A stretch of 64,000 nt of DNA, from assembly GCA_036971715.1 (NCBI GenBank), contig JAVHJL010000006.1, positions 3,348,001 through 3,412,000 of the forward strand, read 5' to 3'. Each line of letters begins with the position of its first letter. Position 1 is the first letter of the stretch. Under the pieces are notes generated by a model. The model was not told where the DNA came from, ran no database searches, and saw only the letters and a program-made list of their open reading frames with translations. The stretch comes from Arthrobotrys musiformis (lineage: Eukaryota > Ascomycota > Orbiliomycetes > Orbiliales > Orbiliaceae). The position numbers and the translations under genes were made by a program. Positions 1-12,157 of the stretch are shown piece by piece.

Positions 1-751
1 TGTAACAATGCAGCCATTCCTTTTTGGGAGGCTTGCCCTTTTCGGGCGACATCAAGCATTATACCACGCACTACTTTTGCCGACTTGCGTTGTTTCTCAA
101 GATATTTACTTGTTTACTTGATGGCAGTCTAGTCTACAGAACAATTTGGTTACGAGACTGATCTTGAAAAGTCAACCGCCTCGATATGTACATATATACA
201 TAGCCCGTCTCTAAAATACTCGAAACCAAATCTCATGGCAGTGATGCGTGATATATATATATATATCATCCGGATCCCTTCGCATTCAAATCAGGCCTAG
301 ATGTTTCAATATATTTCAATTCTGATATCGCGATGATCATTAACTCCATTTAATTCTGTATGTAATATTTTTACGGCATCGTCTCTCAAGAAAGCCTGTA
401 TCTAGGAGAGGGTAATCTTTTACAACTCGATGCTGAGCTCAAGCTGTAGTATTGCCAACAACCATTGTCCGGCTGGAAGAGCCACAGGACGAAGATTAAC
501 CGGTTTAAAACGAGCAATTCCCCTGATAGCTCCCGAGATATATCTTAGCATTCATCATCCACTCTCAACTTATGAAAGTACATTTATGATCAACCTAACG
601 CCCACAATATATTAATAGCCTAGCACCCAAACTACGTCAATTGTACAAGCGTCACCAACCGCCGCTATAGCGGCCCATAACATCGAAATCGTATCACGGG
701 TTCCACTCTCCTTGTTATAGAGGGTTTTCTCGCCTACACGATACATACAAG
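1..751. other. Gene-free left flank
   Basis: I see no supportable coding region here. A (AT)n run lies at 251-266. The only open frame is a 61-codon stretch at 430-615 with no recognisable composition. The last 100 bases probably hold the promoter and leader of the gene that begins at 752. Confidence 0.5.
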
Positions 752-1933
752 ATGAGTAGGAGTAAAGGCCAATATCGCGCTGCGAATTCTATTGTCCCCA
801 CTAGTACTATTCATTCCCTTCAAGCTCCCGCGTTCGCACCAGCCTTCCCTCCGTGCAGCCGCCACCAGAGGTTTCAAGAAGCTACTAGGTGTAACTGTGA
901 TGCGAGTTCCCGCACCAACGAACTCGAGGCCCAGCTTAAAACTCTTCAGGGGAAGCACGCTGACCTCGAAGCTACAAAGAGAAAGGACGAAGAGTACGTC
1001 CGTGCAACCGTAGAGGGATATGCCAAACTTGGAGATGAGATTTACCATCTGAAGAAGAGAATTGCATGGCTCCAAGCAGAGATAGAGAAAAAGGACGCCA
1101 CCGTTAGAAGCCTAAGACGTAAGGCCGAAATCGACGAGGAGTCCCGCGAACAACATTTGAACCTTACTGTCCTCCAGATGGCCATCAAGTTTGATAGCTG
1201 TACTAGCGGTGGTAGGAAGAAGGAGATTGAGCGGCTCCAAGGATTAGTTGCTGGCCGGTCAACTCATCGCCGTATTTGGACGTCCACCTCAAACCTCGAC
1301 ACCATGCCCCCAGATCAGAAAATACCGCCATCGCCACCGTCAGTCATCAAGCATAGACTCGAGTTTGGCGCCAGGTCGCCGCCCTCACCGGGGAACCCTA
1401 GACACGCCAAACAACAAGGGGGCAATGGTGAGCAGCTTGATGGGCGTGTTCATCGCTTGAATAGTGCGCCTCAGCCACCCCGGCAGGCTTCCACCTCACG
1501 CCAGGTCCAAAGACACCAAAGCCATCACGAAAGACATCACCGGGAGCATCAGAAGCAAAGGCACCAGAATCAGCATGAAAAGCACCTGAATCATCAGCAC
1601 CGTTCCCGCCCATCCGAGGGGCCATACACCGACTTATGCCCAGTCTTCCTCCAGTCGGGGGAGTGCCCTGGATGCTCCCGCAACCACAACTGGAAAGACT
1701 ATCCCTCTCATACAAAAGGTTACCAAGTCGGCGTCGAGCATGAGGAAAAGAGAGGTCGCCATAGCTACGCGTCAAAGTCCATGAGTTCCGCCGATCTACA
1801 AGCCTCTACCGCCACTCCTACTAGTACTGTTTCTCCGGGCGAGAAGAAGGCACAATCTAACCATGAGGATCAGCCTATTCCCAAAAAGAGAAATACGAAA
1901 GAGAGAAGGAGGAGCGAAGAGGGAAGAGGGTAA
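752..1933 (+). CDS. Unknown coiled-coil protein with CCCH-like zinc motif
   Basis: I do not recognise a named family. The 393-residue frame is uninterrupted. Residues about 50-165 are charged and heptad-like, a likely coiled coil. Residues about 190-250 are Pro/Ser/Arg-rich. Residues 250-285 are extremely His/Gln/Arg-rich. A small cysteine motif follows: Cys296, Cys305, Cys308 and His312, that is C-x8-C-x2-C-x3-H. This resembles a CCCH zinc finger, but the middle spacing (2) is shorter than the usual 4-6. The tail is Lys/Arg/Glu-rich with nuclear-localisation-like clusters (KKRNTKERRR). RNA binding or a nuclear adaptor role would be a guess. The ATG at 752 is the first in frame. A small intron inside the low-complexity part cannot be excluded, but none is needed. 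Confidence 0.6.
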   Translation: MSRSKGQYRAANSIVPTSTIHSLQAPAFAPAFPPCSRHQRFQEATRCNCDASSRTNELEAQLKTLQGKHADLEATKRKDEEYVRATVEGYAKLGDEIYHLKKRIAWLQAEIEKKDATVRSLRRKAEIDEESREQHLNLTVLQMAIKFDSCTSGGRKKEIERLQGLVAGRSTHRRIWTSTSNLDTMPPDQKIPPSPPSVIKHRLEFGARSPPSPGNPRHAKQQGGNGEQLDGRVHRLNSAPQPPRQASTSRQVQRHQSHHERHHREHQKQRHQNQHEKHLNHQHRSRPSEGPYTDLCPVFLQSGECPGCSRNHNWKDYPSHTKGYQVGVEHEEKRGRHSYASKSMSSADLQASTATPTSTVSPGEKKAQSNHEDQPIPKKRNTKERRRSEEGRG

Positions 1934-3374
1934 GACCGAGGAGGGATTTCACTGTATTGGGCTATATGGCACGAATAGTCTAAGCTAAGTTAACTGGCGC
2001 TTCTTCTTCTTTGGGTACGTAAGGGTGCAAGGCTCCTAGACGTATCGATCAGAGAATATGAGCACCACATTCTATAGTTCCTTCCTCTATGAAAGAGCAT
2101 TTTCTTTCTATAACAAAATACAAAACACCGATATTTTGCTTTCTGGTCTTGGTTTGCATTAATTTCAGGAATATAACTTTCGGCCCCAGTCCCCCTTCAA
2201 TAAAAGGCAAAATTTTAACAATGATGCATCATAAAATCAGGGCCCATACGCTCGATTGCCAGACGGAATGAACTCCAAATGTGATAATAGCATGCTATAA
2301 CTAAAAGCTACAGTGTAGCCGAGTCTCAGACCTAGCCAAACAACTTGTAAGGCTAGTAACTACCAGCGGCTAGCGAATACCACATTTTGTTTAGGGCATC
2401 AGCACCTGGTCTCGAGTCTAACACTGCATGCCACAGGATGCAATAGGATGTAGGTATATAAATATGCATGCAGTCTATATAAAGTTACGTATATATACAC
2501 TATAACTCGCTACCAGGGATTATATTCCAAGCTAATTACCTCCTGCATAGAGCACCCCGGTAAAAGTATGTCCCGCATCGATTACGGAATCCACATGCGA
2601 CGGCCCCATTTTGCGGTTCAATGTGTGTGTAATGTCGCAGCTGGGACATGTGGGTACATGACTCCCGTCGTAATTTTATAAGCGCTAGATGAACTAGGAT
2701 GGTGGCTGGCCCCTTTGGCAGATGGGACGAAGGCGTAGAATCCACATCCAATTTTTGACCATTTAAATTTGTGGATTTTAAGGTTAAGATAGATACTATG
2801 TCGTCGAAGGCTTCATGCCCAGTAATTACTCGCGTTCCTCATCTGGAAGCTCGATGTGGTAAGGGTAGATCTATGGTTTTTTCTATTTCGTTTCGAAGTG
2901 GTAACTTCAACGGCTGCATACGTAGTTATTGGTCATTTCCTTTCAAAAGGAAAAAAAGATACAGTGAATTTCCCATTTCCCGGTCCCCCGCAAGGGATAC
3001 TCCCAAACATAGTCCGCTATAGCTAAAGGAAAACAAAACCAAATTTGCAAAAGGAAAAACATCTTGACTCTAAACCTAGAGGATCTAGGCTAAACCTTGG
3101 CCAACAAAAACATAAAGAAATACTTCTCCAAAAATCCCCGACGGCGTCTCGCTAACCAGTAAAAAGCCCAAATGGAAACAAAAGACGGAAGGATACAAGA
3201 AAATGATAGGATGAGGACGAGGGTGACAAGAGTAGGATATCGGAATTATACTGAAAGATAGGACACCGAAGATTAAAAGAGATATACACAGGTGAAAAAT
3301 TATATATGGCGTTTAAAGCGCAAAACGAATGGAGTATCGGTTATATATAAAAACTGAAAAGCAAATGCAATCGA
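1934..3374. other. Intergenic region between convergent genes
   Basis: It holds the 3' flanks of two convergent genes (stops at 1933 and 3375). It is AT-rich with scattered short open frames, and I see no conserved motif or splice-linked coding segments. Confidence 0.5.
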
Positions 3375-5100
3375 TCACTGAGCCTTGGATGGCTCGGCCT
3401 CGGCTTCAGCATCCGAAGATGTAGTATGTGGCTCGGTCTCAAGACCAGCGATAGGAGCCTTGTTGTGGTTTGGAGTCCAGGCCAAGTAGTCACGTCGGAC
3501 TTCGACGTAATCGTAGGCAAATTCACCGAGCTGGTCGTCATCCATACCCATGAGTTCGGCGTGATCGGAGGCGCGGAGGTGAAGACCGGGAATCAAGTTG
3601 ATGATATAGGCCAAAGCGGCGGAGACGACGAAGGTATAGGCAAGACAAGCGAAAATGTAAGCGATTTGCTTGTACATTCTGGCGAAGTCTCCATCGATCC
3701 AACCCTGTGCTCCGACACCGAGGTTGATACCGTCCAATCCGACAACGTTTTCAGTGGCGAAGAAGCCGTTGAAGACGAGACCCACGACACCGGCGATACC
3801 GTGCTCAGCGAACACGTCCATAGAATCATCAATTCGGATGAGGTACTTGATCTTGGTGGCAAAGTTGGCACAGACACCAGCAGCGACACCGAGGAGAATG
3901 GAAGAGTGAGGAGTCAAGAAACCAGAGGCTGGGGTGGCAGCGACGAGACCAGAGATGAAGCCGGAGCAGAGACCGACCATCGAGATCTTCTTGGCAAGAC
4001 GGTAATCAAGGAGAACCCAGGTGAAGCCGGAGAAGCAGGCGGTCAAGTTGGAGTTCCAGCAGGCCATGACGGCACGAAGGTTGGCACCGAAGGCGGAACC
4101 ACCGTTGAATCCGAGCCATCCGAACCAAAGGAGAACGGTTCCGAGAGTGATGAGGGAGACATTGTGGGGACGGAAGTTGACGAGCATACGTTCTTGACGA
4201 CGGCCGAGGACCATAGAATAGGCAAGAGCACCGGCACCGGAAACGATTTCGACGGGACCACCACCTGTAGATGTCACACCAGAGTCAGCATGTGTTGATG
4301 TGTTGATGCGTTGATGTGTTGATGTGTTGTATACGAGAGATTGGTGCTCTCGCGAAGCTTTACGTAAAAGAAACACAGAGGAAACTCAGAGAGGACGACA
4401 GAAACTCACCAGCATAGTCCAAAACGCCCCATTTGAAGGCCCAGCCGTTGACGTTCCACACCCAGCAGGCGACAGGGCAGTAGACAACAGTCATGAAGAA
4501 GAAGCAGAAGACCATCGCGGGAAGCAATCGACCTCTTTCAGCGACGGCTCCCATAACGATGGCGACCGTGACGGCAGCGAATTGAAGTTGGTAGAAGGAG
4601 TACAGCAGCGAGGGGATGTAGTTGGAGCCAGGGGACCTTGTTCCGAGGGTGTTCCTGAGAACGACGTGGTTGAGATCTCCGATGAAGCCGTTGGTGGCTG
4701 TGGGAGAGAAGGCCAGCGAGTATCCCCAAAGATACCATTGGAAGTTGACCACCGCCATCGAGCCCATGACGGCCCATATTAACGACAATGCCGACTTTCT
4801 TCGAGCGAGACCGGAGTATAGGAAGGCGAGACCTGGAACCATGATCAAGACCATGGCAGCCGCGATGATGATGTACGCGCTGTCACCAGTCGCGAAGTAG
4901 ACGTTCATGTCCTCCATTGCTGCACAGCAAATACGTTAGTTGGTCTCTAAACTTTCGAATTCCCACATTCATTCAGAATTGCATTGCAATTTTGAATATT
5001 GGTTCGGACTGTATGGGTACTAACTGGAATCACCGCCATCATCAGTGTTCGAGCCGTTCCAAATTGGAACCGCGGCTCCGAGATTTTCCCATTCAGCCAT
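3375..5100 (-). CDS. Ammonium transporter, Mep1/Mep3-type (Amt/Mep/Rh family)
   Basis: A plasma-membrane ammonium permease with the usual 11 helices and a model length of 491 residues, normal for the family. Exons: 5100-5025, 4919-4410 and 4264-3375. Introns of 105 and 145 nt start GTTAGT and GTGAGT and end CAG. Splicing adds a 25-residue start (MAEWENLG...) and joins DYAG to GGPVEIVSG exactly as the family requires. Family signatures include the segment from VPGLAFLYSGL and the FNGGSAF and FAEHGIAG motifs. The second pore histidine is present (about His350). The first twin-histidine position is glutamate (about Glu201, PVEIVSG), which in yeast marks Mep1/Mep3 rather than Mep2. The cytosolic tail is Glu/Ala/Ser-rich. 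A GATA-factor site lies 127 bp upstream, consistent with nitrogen control. Confidence 0.95.
4291..4331. repeat. 9-bp tandem repeat inside ammonium transporter intron
   Basis: About 4.5 copies of a GTTGATGTG unit (one copy GTTGATGCG) lie within the second intron of the ammonium transporter. The array is a minisatellite that leaves the splice sites intact and should not affect the protein. Confidence 0.8.
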
Positions 5101-5226
5101 GGTAAAAAGTGTCGATGGATTGTTCTAGTCGACGAGAGTCGGTTTTTTTTTTTTGTCTTTGACGTATGCGTATGTCGAGATGGCCGAGAAGGAGGCTTTT
5201 AGTCCTCAAAGTTTCTCACGTCCAAC

Positions 5227-5232
5227 TTATCT
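5227..5232 (-). promoter_or_regulatory. Candidate GATA-factor site (AGATAA)
   Basis: The minus strand reads AGATAAG, the consensus HGATAR site of AreA/Nit2-type nitrogen regulators, 127 bp upstream of the ammonium transporter start. It is a single site, so the functional claim rests on family knowledge of nitrogen-repressed permeases. Confidence 0.4.
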
Positions 5233-8200
5233 GGAAAAGGTTTTTGGAAAAGACGGTCACTGACGATCTTTCCTTCCCACGAGGCAAGAGAGATTGGAAT
5301 GCACACAGAGTGAACTTAAGATTGAGCGGATAGGAGGAAGTGAGGGCCGTCTGAATATATACTTGAAGGGTTCAACATTCATACAGACTGAGCAAGTACG
5401 ACACCGCTAAACCGCAAAATAGTTAACTGATACCAGCCTGGTTGATACCGACAGGGAGGCATGGGGGTGTCTCCATTGTGTGTCTGCATCGTCCATGCCT
5501 CCACGCACCACAAAATTGGTTCCCTGCAAAGGAACCTTAAAACACCCGAGCACGAGTGGATCCCGAAAAAAGCATGGGGGAATCTTCGGGCATATTGGGC
5601 GGATACCGCTGACTTGGGTGTTTTTGGTGAGCGGAGGGCCACGAATCTGACAAATGAGAGGTGTTGGGCATATCTCTCGCTATTCTCGCTCTGGCAATTT
5701 TGCCTAGACCCTGCCTAGAGCAGAGACATCTGCCAGCCTCAACTGCTAGCATGTCCTCCCAAAAGCAAAACAGGACTAGGGCACCATCCACCGACCGAAA
5801 AAAATTCGATACGCCGTCCAGCAAGGTGCCTATCCCAATGCAGAATCTCCGATGTGTTTCGCACCAGGGGTAGCTGCCAAGCTAAGGGCAATTTCTGGAG
5901 CTGGCCTTTTTTACTTTTCGTTCCCATACCACAGGCGAGCCGGCGACCACGTAAAGGGATGTTGTCATGCTATCCTGCTCTGTCAATCTGGAAGCCCGAT
6001 CTCGCATCTGACAGCTCGAAATTGCCAAAGGTTTGGACTTCGCATGAGAGATTAGACGACATGCCGCGTGTGTTCTTTCGTCCATCGTCCACTATAGGAC
6101 GTAGACAAAACTAGGCATTCTTGAGGCTCTCCACGATTTCCATATTAGAGAAATACTGTGGGGTTATGTATTTCTTCGCTTGTGTGGGTTGTTCAATCTG
6201 ACGAACTAATCTATGGTACTATGTACAATTGGTTGGTTTTGGTTTGTCCCGTCGACATATGAGGAGATTACATCATGGGTGGAATGGAGTTTAGCATGCA
6301 AGCAAGGTTGCGAATTTGCAAAGTTTACCGAGTATGTATATGAGGTATACTGGTATCATGTCACTTTCTCAAGATAAGAACTGTCTAGGCTTTTTCCGTA
6401 CCCTCATTTTTTCCCCATCAAGTTCGCAACTGTTGATATGGATATTGATAACCATGCAGACGATGGCTTTCGCCGCGCCACATAATATCGACTTGGACAC
6501 CTGCAGAAATACAGTTGTGACAAGCGACGAAACGACCAAAGCAGGGAACAAGAAAGAAAAAAAATTCAAAAGCTGCAGGTTTTTTTTTTCTCCTATGCAA
6601 TAAAAGACTCCACTATCATATCCGAATACCCAAGCGGGGGGAATAATAATCACCAAAAGACGATACTCTCGCGATGTTATTGAATGGAGATAAGGGAAGC
6701 ACATCCACACACACACAGCCTCACGCTTTCGGCGGGTAGTTCAATGCAGGTTGATACACATTTTTGAGAGGTTGCATCGACAAGACTGGATGCCCAGAAT
6801 CGTTATCAGGAACGTTCGGCTTCCTGGCTCGTGACATTTCTTGCATTTTGAGAAATCAAAGGTCGAACGACCCCAAAAAAAAAAAAAAGAGACCGCCTCA
6901 GCTAGGTTGGGTTGGGGTGGGAAATAGGTGCTGTGCATGCGCCAATGCTGCTTGCCAAGTGCGGCGAGTAACCATAAGCGAAACGGCAACTTGGGATGCA
7001 CCAGATTGAGAACCCACCAAAGCCGCATCAACCATCGAATTTTACCCTGCTTCGAAGAGGTTTGAAGGCCTTGGGCGAATATAATTCGGTGCCTCATGTG
7101 TTCGGTGGCGCTGTGGATAATGATTAATTACACCACTTTTACGCGCATAAGTTTCAGATCCTTAATTATCTTTCTTGGGTCTCTCGGCCCGAGGGAGGAT
7201 GAAATCGAATTGATGGGATGATAACGGCCCTTTCTAGGTGAAATGCTCTTTTTTCGTTTTGTTTCCTCTCCAAGCGGCCCTTTCCAAATTCTTCCGAAAT
7301 AATACCCTCGCTCGCTCCGAAGTCTACCGATGGAAAATAGGCCTCGGGAGGCGAATGAATTTATCCAACACGCGGAGCGTTCGAATACGAAACTGAAGAC
7401 GAACAACGCCGTTGGCGTTCGAGTTGGTGGGGGTTTTGCGTATCGAGTCGAGAACGGTCAAATAGGATCCGGGCTTTAGGGCTGCATATTTTTAGCTCCC
7501 GGAATCACCCTACTGTCTATTGGCCGGAGCATTTCTTTATCTTTGGTCAATTGTTAGACAAACTACGTATGTGTAAGTACTCCCATACTTGGTAGTGCAC
7601 TGGATCAAGATCTTTGTTTGCGTGGCGTGGTAGGGTTGTTATGGTGTGGTTGTGCAGCAAGTGTAAGCAAACGATGTGTAGGTCGCCGAACTTGCCCATC
7701 TAACCGGGTTTGGTCCTGTCTGGTCTAGGGCCACCCCTCACACTTAATTTTCGGGGCAAAAAAATCTTGTCCTTGCAGCATGCTGTTACCAGCATATTGG
7801 CTAACAGATGCAGGAAGAAGTAGTACAGTTTTCGTGGGATGGAAGGGGGAAAGTCCGGGGTACAGGTGCGTTTATTGGACACCGATGCAATTGAAAATTG
7901 ACGAAGCCTATTTCTTCATTTTAGAACGTCTCCTGCTTCAAAGACCGAGAAAATTTTATCAACGCCGACAAAAATAGGCTTTTGAAGATACCTTGTAAAG
8001 CCCGTCGATGGGGCATCAATCTAACGAGGCCGACCGAACTTTCGAAGCGAGATCGGGATACTCGTCTCGGATGAGACTATTCGTGTCTAGAGACGGGGCT
8101 TAAGCCTCATTTCTCTTTGTTTCCCCTCGGCCCTCCTTCTCCGTCCATATATATAACTTCATTCTTAGCAGAATTAAGTATTTCGAATCTTCATTGTGAC

Positions 8201-11200
8201 GAACGCATGTTTCGGCCGAATTATCGAATTTGGGCAAGCGGAGCGTAATCGCCGGGAAAAGGAAAATAGATGAAATATCCCAATAGCTAGCGAGTATCCC
8301 TACGTGGAAGCGATCCGCGTGGGAAAATGGTCTACCGGCGTCGGCAGATGGTTTAGATTTGGTAGGACCTCCTTCCAAACTTAGCAATTTGAGTTTCGTG
8401 AGATTTTTTCGTGACGGAGGAGTCGTTGGAAATGTATTTCATGTACGGGGCTTGTACGGGGCATGCACATATGCACATATGTCCATTAGTCCCGAGTCGC
8501 TGCCTATTAAACGACAGGAGGAGAGGTCACTATTTGGCATACACTTTGCATTAGCTTCAGGTCTGAGGATCAAACACTCCCCAAAATTGCAATTGCAAAT
8601 GCAATCGAATGTTCGTCGATGATACCTGAGCGAGGCAAGGGCCTCGACCATATGGCACTTACCGTGATGCCTTTCCCTCCTGGAACAAATAACAGTTAAT
8701 TGCGATTGAACAGCTGTACATTCACTCCCTCTCCTGGGCATCGTGAACTGGCCGAAATCCGAAATTTCGTGGTTTGGCCAGAAATAATGTCCTGCCGAAA
8801 TCACTCCCAATTTAAACCGTGTTCGTGGAACTCATCTGCAAACCATTCGGGATGAGCATTGCATCGGCGCACAGGGTCGATCTGGTACTATGGTGGATAC
8901 GAATGAAACGGTAGAGAAAAAGTGCTTGCTTGTGCTTGCTTGGCCTGCGCATCTCGCAGACGGGCATTACACGAAGGCATCACCTTGCTGCGGGGCCCTT
9001 ACGCTTCAGAATGCCGCTGCACAGACTTATAAACCGCCATCAGCTCTGTCATATATTCCTTCCTCCAGAGAATCCAAATAGAATGTTCCTGAAGGCCTTC
9101 CAATCGAATGCATCCCGTATCCTTGGCACGTCCGTTTTGGGAAATCCCGAGATGTCGGGCACAATGTGTTGATATCTCGATATAAAACATGGGTGTTAGT
9201 CGAATCGACCATGAACGAACATCGGGAACTCGTTATCAAGCTTCACGAAACCCGATTCCTAATGGAAACGTTCCCTTATCTCTTCCAGAACTGGCGCTAG
9301 AATAAAACAAGGGGATCTATAAATTCCCGTCCATATTCCGTCGCATGAAACGCAATTCAGCAGGCTAAGCTTTGGCTGGTGCTTGAATCGTCTCGCTTAT
9401 TAGGTAATTGCATTCACGAGGGCTGTCACGACTGTCATACTAATGACACATAGCAAAAGGAAACATGGCAAAGGACGTTTTCGGATGTGGCAATGCGGGA
9501 TTTTTATCAATTTATCGATCTAATGGCTGATAGGGCTTTGATAGGGATGGATTGCGCGGGTATTTTAGGGATACATTCTTGTCATCAGGTTTTTCGATAT
9601 TGTTAGAACAACATGTCATTTTGCGGGACGTACATATGCTGATATTGCTGATATCTTTCTTTGAAAACTAAGACATTAATAATTGTATTAGAAAATGAGA
9701 ATATGTGACCTGCTACGGCTTTAGAGCCGCTCGGATTAACCAGCTAGAAATCGGAGAATGTCGAAGATTGTTGTCGAAGTCAATGGTATTTGCAAAATAA
9801 AATTTATTATATCAACAGGCGCCAAATCTGTTGTATCCTGGCAATAACCGCGCATATGGCAGTCATGGTATCGATTTTATTACGTCCGACCATGTACGTC
9901 ACCCGTCCTTGGCTTCAGATCCAATCATCGGACCATAGTACTGGGCCGTAGCCCTATCAGCGCCATAGTCCTGGCCAAGAAGACCCTATCTTTCTCAGGT
10001 AACCGGGACTTTGCTTCTTTTTCAATTCCTAGTGCAGATACGGGATGGTTGTGGCCAGAAACCTGGGATGGCTGATAGATAGCGTTCGGGAATATGATCG
10101 AGATTCCATAAATATATGCGAGATAAGCAGGTGCATGATCATTTCAGCGTAGGGCCACATCGGGATGAGTGGGTATCCAAATAACCTTGTCGATTAGCCT
10201 TTGTTTTAAACCTAGAGAACGGAGCTCGCTGTAAGAACAACCTTAAAGGAAGTAAGAGCTTGAAGTCAAAGTTGGTATAATTCAAGTGGAGCAGCCAATG
10301 CCATCCCATATCCTTACCCTGTTCTCGTGGCGGCCTCCATATCTAGTAAACCGGAGTTCTGGAATCGCATATACGACGGGGATCAAGGGGGCTTAACTGT
10401 TGCGTATTTTGCGAAAATCCTAATGGCTAGCACTTCGCAACCTAAACAACTACCTGCGCGCATGGCTTGCGGCTCCATGCATATAGAAGTTGCGAAGTTG
10501 TTTCGTCAACCATGTTCCTTGATGCTATTACGTAAAGTTACATAATGCTGGCGTTAGGCCCCTCAGGCCTCCTTCGCGAGCGCCAAATGCCAAGTATTTA
10601 CGGTGGAGATGAGACTGGAGTGTGTGAGGTTTCCGATCAAGCCATATTGCCGGGACCGATTATGCGATCTTTGCTAGAGTTGTAAGAATATTTGAATAGT
10701 CGGTAGGAACGCGACGTATCGTATGTATAGGATGCGAAGACGAGATGCATGCCTCTAGATTGGGTGCATACGGCGAAGGCCCTATGATGAAACCGATAGT
10801 TAGCAAGCGTCGAACCAGGAAAACATCGAAAACGAGCAAACCATCGCATATAGAAAGGGTTGCCCCTTCATCGAAGTAATGCTCTTCTTTTTTTGAAGAA
10901 AGACGTCTCAAGACGTGATGCTGACGAAACTCCAGCTTTGAGAGGTGAAAGCAACGGGCCATGCCGAACTAGGTAAGTTCCACAAGCGACCTAGTCCGGG
11001 GCAACTACATACCACAGAAACAACACATTTTGATGAGTTGCTGTCACCACAAGGCCATGGCAGCCCTCTCGAGGCACGCATGCCATGTCGAGTTAGATAT
11101 CGGGTTTGTGCTTCTGGAAGAGGATTTATCGTAGACGGGCTGGGGCCTAAAGAAATCGTCTGAGATGAGATTACTCCTTGATCGCGGCGTCTTACAGCAT

Positions 11201-11884
11201 AGCTTTAGTAGTCGCTGGTTGAGCGACAGTGCAGCCAGGTGTCGGGTGTCGATTCGGTGTGATAGTGATAGAATGTGCGAATAGTTTGTAATCCTCTCAA
11301 AATATATGCAGGGGGTTGCCTCTAGCATAGCCTCGAGACCACCTCCGACAAGGTGAGAGGTAGCAGGTTGGTTCGATGGATGACAGCTGGCTTCGCTGTT
11401 TGTTTACGCCTCGTAGTTAGGACAGCAACGTCTTTTTGGCTGGGGCAATGAAGGATGGCATATACCTATGGACTTGTGCCCGGCGGTCAAGCAAGTTGGC
11501 GTATTTTGTATACCGACGAAGCAAGCAACAACGTCTTTTCTTTCCCGATTGGGCAATACAAAGATCGCAGTAGAGATTCCCACAGATTCCAACTTCTGTC
11601 TATTTAGTTATCCTCGACCTGAGCCTTTCTCCCCTCTTCTCTCTTCTACTCACAACTCCCCACACCGCTCGCCCATATCATCCAACAACATTCTCATCAC
11701 AACTTCCATCATCACTTCCATTATCACTTCCATCACCATTCCATCATATCTTTCATCATCATTCCCATTATCTCTTCCCCATCATCTCTTTCATCGTGAT
11801 CATCTCTTCTTCGTCTGTCTTCGGTCGCATTTTGCTCCAAGACGACTTCACACTATCTTGTTTTCCCCCCATCCTTTCTTTCGA

Positions 11885-12100
11885 ACAGTCTGAGAGTCAT
11901 TGTGCTATTCTCAGCTGTTGTGGCCTATCTTCCGTCGATACCTTCATTTCCGTTTTGTTCCCTCGGGTCCTAAGACGACTTTGTTGGTAACAGTGTACTT
12001 GTACAGTCTGAGAGTCATTGCGCTATTCTCAACTGTGTGGCCTAGCTTCCCGCCACCTTACTTTCTTTCCGTCTATTGTGCCTTCGGGACCCTAGACGAC
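11885..12100 (+). repeat. Degenerate tandem duplication (~118-bp period)
   Basis: Two copies of a 95-98 bp unit lie at 11885-11979 and 12003-12100. Each starts acagtctgagagtcattg and ends with a CCTA(A)GACGAC-type sequence. The copies differ by scattered substitutions and small indels. A partial third match (tcttcggtcgcattttg...caagacgac) precedes them near 11,818. They lie in the presumed leader of the gene at 12158. Confidence 0.75.
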
Positions 12101-12157
12101 GTGCAAGTAGGTGGTATCATCCGTTCGACAGGACCCGCCATTCCCGCAGTATTCAAA

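Larger units (their letters stand above)
5101..12157. other. Seven-kilobase stretch without a supportable gene
   Basis: Open frames here are all 60-225 codons. They lack recognisable domains, and I found no splice-compatible chain of coding segments. The first few hundred bases are the promoter of the ammonium transporter. An A-tract sits near 6876, CATATG-type short repeats near 8460-8480 and a tandem tgcttgct near 8921-8940. From about 11,600 the plus strand becomes strongly pyrimidine-rich, the start of a block that runs through the next gene. A non-coding RNA or a decayed element is possible but not demonstrated. Confidence 0.45.

Noticed and set aside
3426..4298. 290-codon open frame on the plus strand
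   Set aside because: It is antisense to the last exon of the ammonium transporter. Its composition (Gly/Glu/Thr) is the expected shadow of a conserved membrane protein gene.
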